Source of the DNA: Flectonema sp. DT1601
Taxonomy: Eukaryota; Euglenozoa; Diplonemea; Diplonemida; Diplonemidae
DNA length: 64,000 nucleotides
Direction: 5' to 3'
Assembly: GCA_964019425.1 (NCBI GenBank)
Contig: OZ025808.1
Location: 744,001-808,000, forward strand
Shown here: positions 55,686 to 64,000 of the stretch, piece by piece
How the letters are laid out: each line of letters starts with the position of its first letter
How positions within the stretch are numbered: position 1 is the stretch's first letter
Program-made: the position numbers and the translations under genes
The notes under the pieces: model-generated
Seen by the model: only the letters and a program-made list of their open reading frames with translations
Told to the model about the DNA's origin: nothing
The model's database searches: none

Positions 55686-56648
55686 AGCATACTCAAGTCA
55701 AGTAGTTTGTTAGGATCATTAAATAGCTTAGCAAGTCCATCAGACCACCGAGTATCGGTTAGGTAGACACTCAAAGAGTACCGGGTGGCTCTTTCTGAGG
55801 GTCCTCAATACTGCAGCAGAAGTAAGAACCTAGGTGATTAAACTGAGAAGTATGACAGAAAAAAAGGGGCTGGGATTCCTTTTTTTTGACGTCTGAAAGG
55901 AAAACTAAAAATACTAAAAAGAGAAAAAGAAAGGAGGTTGGGTGGTTAACTGTTTAATATTGGATCGTATCAAAAAAAAAAGTTAACTAACATAAACAAT
56001 TAGCAGAGCTCTACATTATAATTGTTACGATTCTACCTCAGCTATTATACAAAATTAATTGAACCTGGGAAACCAAAACCAGGGTACAATGTAATACGGC
56101 AGAGTGTAGGTTTTACTTATTAATTACTTGGTAAAACATTTTTTTTCTTTTCAAAAAAGGAGAAGGGAAGAAACAGAAAACAATGAAAAAAAAAAAAGAA
56201 CAAGAATAAAATTAACACAGGTAGCAGGTTAGACTACACTACAAAAGAATTTGCCAGCAGAATGAAAGAGAAAGGGAAAACAACAAGGATTGAAAGGGAC
56301 AACTCACTCTTTTTTTTAAAGGTTATTAATTATCATAAAGCAAGACGTCACTAACAACATATCATTACCACATTATTTGGTTAAAGAGGGGAATCAGTAA
56401 TGTCAACACGGAACTGTTTTTTTAATTTCTAAATGTCCAGCTGTATTCTATACGTATTACCCACCGAGACATACTCCCGCGTAACTTATATAACGAACTC
56501 CACGCAATGAACGTCACAACTGATAACGATACCAAGCGTGGACAAATCTGCTGCCTTCATAAACAGCAGCTGCAGAGCTCACTACGAACAAGTCCCTCAA
56601 CGCGGAGCTGAGAGCAGTGACGGCATTAGAGTAGCGGTAGTCTCTAAC

Positions 56649-59600
56649 TTAACCATATCCATAATCTAACCTATCTTGGATAAAGTCTACCCAGACATCT
56701 GCTGTTGCCTTGTCCGTTGTTTCAATTAGTGAAACACCTAAATAACTACTGCAAGTCACAGGGAAAACAGATTCTGTGACAGTCGGTAGGACAACACAGT
56801 GGAGTAGACCTGTTCTTGTTGGTCGGGATTTTATTGCAACTGAGAGGCTGGAATATGAAAAGGTCTGCGACTTTCTGACACACGGGAAGATAACGTGACG
56901 AGACTTGCACAGAAGCAAACCCTGCTCGTCAACGAATCGGAGTGTGCAAGACCATCCAAGACGATAAATCATTATAAATGAGAATATAACACACAAGACA
57001 AACGGAGACATAACAATTGGAGAAACATCAATTTGAGTTGCGATCATGGCTGCTAAAACAACAGATAACAATACTCCAGACATTGCTAAGGAAATCCCAA
57101 CAATTCGAGGTCGATATTCTATTCTATAAATACCACCAGGTTCGTGAATAATATTATCAGGTATCTCTGCATATGACTCTGAGTCACAAGTTGATCCCAT
57201 AAACCTCGGACTGTAATCCGATACGTTACTAACGTTTTCACCATCAGTAATATCAATATCAGGTACTGGACTGCTGCATGCTATTGATCTCCGTCTTGTT
57301 TTCTTATATTTTTGTGTACTGTCAAGATCAGCTCGTCTAACTGACTTGTGAAGGTCGCTAAGGACAGCCGTCCCAAAGCTTCCAAGGCTTCCTAAACTCC
57401 GATTGTCATTAAATGAACCCGATCTCACCTCATCCGTGAAACTACATTCTCCAGTTCCCTCTGGGGTTGCGTTTTGATGTTCCCCACTTAGTCCCAAAAA
57501 AGAAGCATTTTCAATTGTTGATGCTGTAGTACTTCCTCCAAAGAGCTTTCCTCCTTTTTGATCAACAAAGAGGTGATCGTGCGAAATTGATTCCACCTGG
57601 ACAGTTATCTCTGGGAGAGAATTATCGGCTGTAGACACATCATCGTCGGGTTGTGAAATGGTGACAATCCCTTCAATGGGTAACTCTACAGCTGAATTAT
57701 ATTCAACTTCTGGTTTTTGAGGAAGGGTCACATCACTACTATTGTGAGAGTGACAGTAAGTTAAGACACCCTTCACAGACAGCTGCTGGCAATCATCTGA
57801 ACAGCCATTCGTTGGAGAAGAGCTCTCAACTTCTCCGTGAGTGTTGTGTTCAAGTGGGATGGTCGCTGATGACAAACACTGCTGCAGCTGATGCTGTTTA
57901 TGTCTGCAGTCCTCACCAGAGGGGTCTTCCAGATCAGCAGAGTATTCACGTTCTAGTGGGATAGTTGCCGAAGACAAACACTTGTTGAGTTGGTGATGTT
58001 TTACTGCCTCAGAATTCCTCTTCGCGAACGTCTCTCCCTCAGAATTCCTCTTCGGGGATGTCTCTCCCTCAGAAGTCTCTTCAAAGTCCACGGAGCGAAC
58101 CAGAAGGTCATTGTCTTCGTGAGTTTTGTGTTCAAGTGGGATGGTCGCTGATGACAAACACTGCTGCAGCTGATGCTGTTTATGTCTGCAGTCCTCACCA
58201 GAGGGGTCTTCCAGATCAGCAGAGTATTCACGTTCCAGTGGGATAGTTGCCGAAGACAAACACTTGTTGAGTTGGTGATGTTTTACTGCCTCAGAATTCC
58301 TCTTCGGGGATGTCTCTTCCTCAGAATTCCTCTTCGGGGATGTCTCTTCCTCAGAATTCCTCTTCGCGAACGTCTCTCCCTCAGAAGTCTCTTCAAAGTC
58401 CACGGAGCGAACCAGAAGGTCATTGTCTTCGTGAGTGTTGTGTTCAAGTGGGATGGTCGCTGATGACAAACAGTGTTGCAGCTGATGCTGTTTATGTCTG
58501 CAGTCCTCTCCAGAGGGGTCTTCCAGATCAGCAGAGCATTCACGTTCCAGTGGGATAGTTGCCGAAGACAAACACTTGTTGAGTTGGTGATGTTTTACTG
58601 CCTCAGAATTCCTCTTCGGGGATGCCTCTACCTCAGAAGTCTCTTCAAAGTCCACGGAGCGAGCCAGAAGATCATTATCTCCGTGAGTGTTGTGTTCAAG
58701 TGGGATGGTCGCTGATGACAAACAGTGTTGCAGCTGATGCTGTTTATGTCTGCAGTCCTCACCAGAGGGGTCTTCCAGATCAGCAGAGTATTCACGTTCC
58801 AGTGGGATAGTTGCCGAAGACAAACACTTGTTGAGTTGGTGATGTTTTACTGCCTCAGAATTCCTCTTCGGGGATGTCTCTTCCTCAGAATTCCTCTTCG
58901 CGAACGTCTCTCCCTCAGAAGTCTCCTCAAAGTCCACGGAGCGAACCAGAAGGTCATTGTCTTCGTGAGTGTTGTGTTCAAGTGGGATGGTCGCTGATGA
59001 CAAACAGTGTTGCAGCTGATGCTGTTTATGTCTGCAGTCCTCACCAGAGGGGTCTTCCATATCAGCAGAGTATTCACGTTCTAGTGGGATAGTTGCCGAA
59101 GACAAACACTTGTTGAGTTGGTGATGTTTTACTGCCTCAGAATTCCTCTTTGGGGATGTCTCTACCTCAGAAGTCTCCTCAAAGTCCACGGAGCGAACCA
59201 GAAGGTCATTGTCTTCGTGAGTGTTGTGTTCAAGTGGGATGGTCGCTGACAAACACTGTTGCAGCTGATGGATTTCTTCATTCAGATTATGTTGAGAATT
59301 TTGTTCAGATTCTGATGAGATTATTACGTTTTCTGAACTCTGTTGGTAATCCACTGAGGCCGTAGGGTCTGAAGGAACTTCCTGTTCTTTTTTAATACCA
59401 AGAAGTCGTGGTTCAGATTGCTTAATCAAAGGAGACATTGAATAACCACCGCGAGTCTTTGCAATACATTCCTCTCCTTCAACTGAAGAATTCTTGTCTT
59501 TTCCCAAAAATGATAAAGTACTAGCGAGTGCTGATGATAAATAAAGTGCTTTCACATTACTTTCAAACGGAGCTAAAGGAGAAGGTTGCGAAATAGCCGT

Positions 59601-60821
59601 TAATGGGGATCTGCTGCCCCAAGTATCGTCTTCACTTCCTGTACTAGTTCGTGTACCTAGTGAAGTTTTATGTTTATCAGAAAAACGTTTGGGAGGTGCA
59701 ATCGTTATGGCGATAGCACGAGAGAAAGAACTCGCTTTTGAGAGAAGAGGTTTGATTGGTTGAGGTGGAATATGTTGTGTGTCGTGTTTAATCTTTAGTT
59801 CCTCGTCAGGGTCGTACAAGTCCGCAGAAAAGGAAACCATGTCAGATTCGGTGTCAAGTTGCGCATCCAGAACACTCGAACGATACACACAATTATCGTT
59901 TTCGTCGTAAACCATTTTTAAATGGTTTTTTGTGTCGGCTGATGTTGGAGAGAACGCATCACCGGATGAATAGATCTGATCGACTACTGATGAAGAGATA
60001 GAATTCAGTCTTGAATTCATTTTTCTTTTTATGGATAAAAACCATTTTTGAATCACAATTGACGCCAACTCTTGTTTTTCAAAAATAAATTGATTTCTAA
60101 AACCCTCCAAACCATCTCGTCTTTCAATAATAATTACTTCACAAGAGTTTCTGAATTTAATTTGAATTTCTATCTTTGAACACTGATTGCTAAAGTGTTT
60201 ATTTTCTAATCTGACCAATTGATTTCTAATATGATTCTCATTCTTAATAACAAGTGAAAGTCTTATTTCATATAAACAACGTGGTTCACTGTCTTCAGGT
60301 ACAGCTAGCACATCAGCTGCGTGACAACGAGGTCGAGTTCGACGTGTTTTTCGTAGTCTGGTTACGAGTTGTTTTGCAATAAATTTTCGAACTGAAGATT
60401 GAATTATAAGAACGGAGCTAGTTTGAATGTCAGTTGGGCCAAACTTAATAGGTCTTTGTTGAGGTGGGCGTGGAGCTTTAGCGTGAACCTGGTCTCGCAG
60501 CTCTTCGAGAGCTGAAAAGAGGAGATCCTCTCTTTGTTTAAATTCAATTTGTAATCTCTTTATATCACACCTAACAAGTTCAGTGTCTGACATTGCTAAC
60601 GAGCTGACCGACCTCCTCGTCATGATCGTATCGTCTCTTCGTAACGGTGGTGGAGTTGGAGAAAACATTAATCTTCCGAATGCACCTCTCTCTGCCCTCA
60701 ATGAAATATCTGACATTTCACTCATAATCTCAGAACTCATTGCTCCCTCAGGAGTGATACCTCTCTGTAAGGCAAACAGAGCCGGGTCAACGGGTAAACC
60801 ATAAAGGCCATCATTCAACAT
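56649..60821 (-). CDS. IQ-motif / tandem-repeat / two-TM protein
   Basis: This single exon encodes 1390 aa. The N-terminal 330 residues have a coiled-coil stretch (about 85-110) and IQ-like motifs (VLIIQSSVRKFIAKQLVTRL; ASIVIQKWFLSIKRKM). About 510-1005 is a tandem array in which the decapeptide CLSSATIPLE recurs twice per unit with EDPSGEDCRHKQ and VRSVDFEETSE blocks. The C-terminus has two TM helices (about 1245-1295, ISLAMSGVLLSVVLAAMIAT and MSPFVLCVIFSFIMIYRLGW), followed by about 90 residues that look PH-like (CTLRFVDEQGLLLC...ADVWVDFIQDRL). Calmodulin binding and membrane attachment are inferred. CTATTTCAG after a CCCCCC/T tract lies 36 nt before the ATG, the best acceptor-like site in the window. 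Confidence 0.78.
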   Translation of the reverse strand: MLNDGLYGLPVDPALFALQRGITPEGAMSSEIMSEMSDISLRAERGAFGRLMFSPTPPPLRRDDTIMTRRSVSSLAMSDTELVRCDIKRLQIEFKQREDLLFSALEELRDQVHAKAPRPPQQRPIKFGPTDIQTSSVLIIQSSVRKFIAKQLVTRLRKTRRTRPRCHAADVLAVPEDSEPRCLYEIRLSLVIKNENHIRNQLVRLENKHFSNQCSKIEIQIKFRNSCEVIIIERRDGLEGFRNQFIFEKQELASIVIQKWFLSIKRKMNSRLNSISSSVVDQIYSSGDAFSPTSADTKNHLKMVYDENDNCVYRSSVLDAQLDTESDMVSFSADLYDPDEELKIKHDTQHIPPQPIKPLLSKASSFSRAIAITIAPPKRFSDKHKTSLGTRTSTGSEDDTWGSRSPLTAISQPSPLAPFESNVKALYLSSALASTLSFLGKDKNSSVEGEECIAKTRGGYSMSPLIKQSEPRLLGIKKEQEVPSDPTASVDYQQSSENVIISSESEQNSQHNLNEEIHQLQQCLSATIPLEHNTHEDNDLLVRSVDFEETSEVETSPKRNSEAVKHHQLNKCLSSATIPLEREYSADMEDPSGEDCRHKQHQLQHCLSSATIPLEHNTHEDNDLLVRSVDFEETSEGETFAKRNSEEETSPKRNSEAVKHHQLNKCLSSATIPLEREYSADLEDPSGEDCRHKQHQLQHCLSSATIPLEHNTHGDNDLLARSVDFEETSEVEASPKRNSEAVKHHQLNKCLSSATIPLERECSADLEDPSGEDCRHKQHQLQHCLSSATIPLEHNTHEDNDLLVRSVDFEETSEGETFAKRNSEEETSPKRNSEEETSPKRNSEAVKHHQLNKCLSSATIPLEREYSADLEDPSGEDCRHKQHQLQQCLSSATIPLEHKTHEDNDLLVRSVDFEETSEGETSPKRNSEGETFAKRNSEAVKHHQLNKCLSSATIPLEREYSADLEDPSGEDCRHKQHQLQQCLSSATIPLEHNTHGEVESSSPTNGCSDDCQQLSVKGVLTYCHSHNSSDVTLPQKPEVEYNSAVELPIEGIVTISQPDDDVSTADNSLPEITVQVESISHDHLFVDQKGGKLFGGSTTASTIENASFLGLSGEHQNATPEGTGECSFTDEVRSGSFNDNRSLGSLGSFGTAVLSDLHKSVRRADLDSTQKYKKTRRRSIACSSPVPDIDITDGENVSNVSDYSPRFMGSTCDSESYAEIPDNIIHEPGGIYRIEYRPRIVGISLAMSGVLLSVVLAAMIATQIDVSPIVMSPFVLCVIFSFIMIYRLGWSCTLRFVDEQGLLLCKSRHVIFPCVRKSQTFSYSSLSVAIKSRPTRTGLLHCVVLPTVTESVFPVTCSSYLGVSLIETTDKATADVWVDFIQDRLDYGYG
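57851..59260 (-). repeat. nested coding minisatellite (252-nt unit plus 30-nt sub-unit)
   Basis: Successive unit starts at 57851, 58133, 58445, 58697, 58979 and 59231 give spacings of 282, 312, 252, 282 and 252 nt. The steps are exact multiples of 30 nt and reflect two, three, one, two and one copies of a KRNSE-containing decapeptide. The units are nearly identical in DNA, so the array is young or kept homogeneous. Confidence 0.9.
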
Positions 60822-61439
60822 CTCATTCTTCGTATTTTAATATTAGTTGTTCTTTTGCTGAAATAGGGGGGAAAAAATAATTTTACCACATCACTCAGAA
60901 GTGTAAGTTATTGTTGAATTTCGGACTCTCCTGCTCCTCAACTATATTACGAGTCTGTCGATGAAAGATGTGTTTTGTTATTGAAAAAAATGTTTTTAAA
61001 AAATATTTATTTTTTTCCAAAAGATGGCGAGCTATATGAAGGCAACACCTTATTCTTTGGAGTAGAGTGACTCAGGAGGTAGTACACATTTATTTTTGAT
61101 TTTCAAAAAAACAAAACCAAAAAACAAAATCGCCTGAAATAACAAGACAAACTACACTGCGGAAGCAGTGAATGCTCGTCTCTGAGGGTAATCGGCTTTT
61201 TTTTTTTTTTTTTTTTTTTTTTTTCCCCGTACCTACAAACAATTGCGACATAGTAACCTACCTATTTATTAGGATTTAAGACCGTGCGCACTAACGAAAC
61301 AAAATTGTGAGTAAAAAAAGTAAAAAGCGAAGTTGGCCGATTCTTTTTAAGAACAGAAAAAACGTCGTGTAAATCCAGATACAGATTATCTGCAACAGTC
61401 TGTGCAGAAAAAGAAAAAAAGAGAAGAAAAAAAAACAGA
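60822..61439. other. intergenic
   Basis: This 618-bp spacer has T28 (61197-61224) and no recognised exon. Confidence 0.6.
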
Positions 61440-62355
61440 TCAACTACTGAAGGCCAGCCTACTCCCTGATCCTCCTCCTGGTTTTGAATTCAAGAAGATC
61501 CCTTTCTGAAATAATTCATAATATTCTCTTTCTCTAACCTGTTGGGTTGTTTGCTAGTTTCTTTAAACTAATAAAACTGATGAAATAATTACACCAAAAA
61601 ACACAAACCACTTCATTAAACAATCCTGCCGTGAGATAACGTTCAATGCAATGTCTTAGTTGTTGGTTGCGAGTTCCCCAATGAACTCTCCAGGCTTCTT
61701 GTTCTCGGGTTCCGAGAGTAAAGAATCGAGAAGAGAATTGGGAATACTGAGCCAGTACTTCATCAAAACTCTGATTAAGGATTACATCCGCATTTAGACA
61801 TCTCTTGACTCGAACTGTTGATGTAGACTTTGGAGATATTGGTAGTTGAGGAAGTGACTTCTTATACAATCGTGAGAGATGAAGATTTCGAGATGCAGGC
61901 GATGGCTTAAAACAATTTCTTAAAGAAACCCATTGTTGGTTAAGTTTGTCCCAGTCGTCTTCAAGTTCCGGAATTTGATTAACATTTCCGTCTTTTTGTA
62001 TAAGTTGAGGATTCACAGCTCGTAACACTTCGTAAGGAACACATCTTCGGACTTTATCAAAATCATCTTCTTCACCACCGAGTTGTTGGTATTCCTGTTC
62101 AACGACCCACTTCTGAGAGGTTCTTGGTAGATTCTTTAGACTCACATGAGTATAGCCATATTTATGTGGTAGCGGTGCCTTCTTAAAAGTCGTCAAGTAC
62201 GGGTCCGGGTGACGATCCTCATCGATTCCCTTATTCAACCCTCCTTCCATTCCAACATTCAATGATGGTACACAAGGGTTTCTGTATTTCGTTGTTGGTT
62301 TTGTTTTCGTTCGAGGAGCGGCTCCGAGTGCTACTAAAAGACCATCGTGATTCAT
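61440..62355 (-). CDS. conserved-looking protein of unknown family
   Basis: Two exons (61609-62355 and 61440-61538) with a 70-nt GTTTGT...AACAG intron give 281 aa. The protein is soluble and charged, with no TM, signal or repeat. Trp/Asp-rich segments (LEDDWDKLNQQWVSL, REQEAWRVHWGTRNQQLRH) suggest helices. The second exon adds a Glu/Tyr-rich helix and a Gly-rich end (KPGGGSGSRLAFSS). Joining is supported by matching phase 0 and by the 3' site type seen elsewhere; without it the first exon would read into AT-rich intron sequence. Possible homologues could be axonemal or basal-body proteins, but I have no direct evidence. CCTTTTAG lies 13 nt before the ATG. Confidence 0.68.
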
Positions 62356-64000
62356 GTTTTACAGATGACTAAAAGGTAATGTTAATATGATAAAGTTAAA
62401 TATGAATTAACGTGAAATACGGTTCCTACAGTAAAACGATTATTAGTTTTCCTGTTTGAGTATGTTGTAAGAAAAAAGAGGAAAAAAAAAAGGTCCGAAA
62501 GCACATCAAAACAAACGAGTGATTGCGACTACTTTGTCTAACTCTCGCCGCCTTATTTCCTAACGTCTTTTAACTACTATTATTATTATTATTATTTTTT
62601 TTTTTTTTTCTCTCCTCCAGCCTGCCTTTTCGTTTGTCTTAGTACGTGGTTAGTGATAAGGGGTAATCTTTTTTTTTTTTTTTTTTTTTTTTTTTGACTA
62701 ACTGAATAAGAAAGGGAAAAAAAAAAGGGGGGCGAGAAATTAAAATGGAGCAGATGTTTAAGGGGATTAATGTAAATACTATTCAGGTATAACACAACAG
62801 GAATGTTTTTTTTTTTTTTTTTTTTTAATTTTAAAAAAAACGTTCAAGTGTGAGAAAAGTTGATGCACTCATCAGCTGGTTGATCTTTTTTTTTTAAAAA
62901 GAAAAGAGAGATTAAACATGAGAAGAAAACTAACAAATGCACAAAACCGCATTCCGGTTTTTTTTTTTTTTTTTCTTTTTTTTTTTGTCTGTGCTCGCAC
63001 TGCTGAGTGAGTTGAGGGACACACAGGAAAAAAACAACTCAAAAAAAAAAAAAAAAGGGAGGTAAAAGGTTTTTTAAGGGGAAGAACGAAAAATAAAATT
63101 TAAACGAAAAACCGACATAATAATCACTAATTACTAGTACTCTGCACAGACAGATTTTTTTTTTTCTTCCAAAGATGGCATAAAAGTGAAAAAGGGGGAA
63201 GAAAGAAAAGGGGAATTGGGGGAACAGAGGAACTAACCTCCTTCCCCACTGATTTTTTTTCTTTTTTTCTTCTTTTTAAAAAAAAAAAAAAGGTAGGATT
63301 ATTATTATTATTATTTTTTTTTATATTTCTTTAGCTTTGAAGACACACTTGATCATTAGTCAACGTACCGATCCAAAGGGGACACACAGGGGGTGAAAAC
63401 AAAAGCAAAAAAAAAAAAAAAAAAAAAGAGTGGGAATTATTTATCCAAGTCGCGTGTCAGTTGGTGAGTCATCTAAGATTCGGGACAAAAAAAAGTTAGT
63501 TAAGGCGGGATCCACTCTGCGTTTTTTTTTTTTTTTTTTTTTGACTTTAAGAACTTCATCATCACTCTGTGACGATGCAGAGAAACCTTTTTCCAAATAC
63601 ATTTTTTTTTTTCAACTAAAGATGTATACAATCTTAGGCCTTCTTACTACAACACAAAACAAATCTACCACAGACAGTAGATGAGGGGAAAAAAAAACAG
63701 AATGCAGTCTGAAACAAGGGTTTTAAAATCACTGTGCAACAAAGCAACAAGCGAGAATGGAGAAATGGGAAAAATAATTAAAATTCCGAAAAAAAAGAAG
63801 AAGGAAAAATGGTCCGCTTCCAAACAGCCGCCATCATTCCATAGAATAAAATTTGCTACAAGTATAAAACATGATATCATCATATACCAAGGTATGCAAT
63901 GATAAGTACTTCATCACAATATTCTAATGTCACAGTCAGTAGGATTAAGCATCACAAAGAAAACAGTTCATCATCATCTCTGACAAACTTTTAATTTCCT
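62356..64000. other. gene-free right end
   Basis: 1.6 kb of spacer with many A/T runs (62669-62694, 62806-62826, 63523-63542), ATT microsatellites (62576-62596 and 63298-63314) and no supported exon. A gene upstream in the array presumably ends beyond the window. Confidence 0.55.

Larger units (their letters stand above)
54949..56648. other. intergenic 1.7 kb with dispersed motif
   Basis: Contains two copies of the dispersed motif (55491-55533 and 55641-55685). A short open frame on the minus strand (55586-55774) includes the second copy and has a protein-like composition, but it matches nothing I know. No gene is called. Confidence 0.5.

Noticed and set aside
55586-55774. Minus-strand frame with protein-like composition (RWSDGLAKLFNDPNKLLDL).
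   Set aside because: It is short, has no recognised domain and no clear splice partner, and includes a diverged copy of a dispersed repeat whose other copies are not open.
58001-59365. Several 60-96 codon plus-strand frames opposite the tandem repeat.
   Set aside because: They are shadows of the near-identical coding repeats on the minus strand and repeat with the same period.
1-64000. CRISPR arrays, bacterial operons or organelle DNA.
   Set aside because: Spliceosomal introns and typical eukaryotic nuclear proteins (FIP1, eIF3c, RRP41, Cav channel) rule these out, and no direct-repeat array with unique spacers is present.

Overview
The window is nuclear DNA of a protist. It is AT-rich, full of A/T homopolymer runs, uses the standard stop codons and has short GT-AG introns. 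I find 22 protein genes (one cut by the left edge), and all 22 lie on the minus strand; a broken transposase remnant points the same way. I placed 17 introns by joining reading frames. Most are 39-182 nt, begin GTATG (12 of 17) and end ACAG (14 of 17). Spacers between genes can be as small as 100-135 bp, and every gene has an acceptor-like AG a few to about 57 nt before its ATG. One-directional arrays with such acceptors are typical of lineages that transcribe polycistronically and add a spliced leader, such as Euglenozoa or dinoflagellates and their relatives. The exact lineage cannot be fixed from the sequence; a CKK-domain protein and LRR/BspA-type proteins also occur in excavate protists.

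Layout, left to right (each gene reads leftward): F-box protein (1-677), cupin (886-1365), exosome RRP41 (1762-2502), PEX14 (3004-4002) and FIP1 (4404-5270). A 5.2 kb gene-free stretch follows, carrying hairpin repeats. Next come a CAMSAP/patronin homologue (10436-13213), a membrane-anchored purple-acid-phosphatase-like protein with altered metal ligands (13574-14764), a four-domain EEEE calcium channel (15672-20953), a 2008-aa LRR/coiled-coil/repeat protein (21587-27935), an IQ protein (28071-28531), a SPRY-CH-EF-hand protein (28667-31527), a BPL_N/glutaminase-fold protein (33328-34389), a Cys-rich single-pass membrane protein with PDZ-like and Tudor-like cytosolic modules (35508-37088) and the TruD/PUS7 pseudouridine synthase (37367-39253). 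A degraded MULE transposase sits at 40166-40802. The right part holds a galactose-binding-like/PGAM/PX/FYVE fusion (42445-45051), a MIB/HERC2-type protein with short repeats (45152-45931), an acidic tail-anchored coiled coil (46599-47558), eIF3c (48366-51355), a ubiquitin-like/LRR protein (51592-52974), a coiled-coil protein (54082-54948), an IQ/tandem-repeat/two-TM protein (56649-60821) and an unknown protein (61440-62355).

The genes are a mixture of housekeeping functions (RNA decay, 3' processing, translation, tRNA modification, peroxisome import) and cytoskeletal or calcium-linked functions (CAMSAP, Cav channel, IQ and EF-hand proteins). No single pathway joins them. The most unusual non-coding signal is a family of five same-orientation structured elements (5655-5760, 21191-21300, 41900-42011, 42023-42107, 42267-42350). 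They share a long stem, in the better copies an adjacent CCGAC/GTCGG-type hairpin with an apparent compensatory change in one copy, and a U-run after each on the gene strand.
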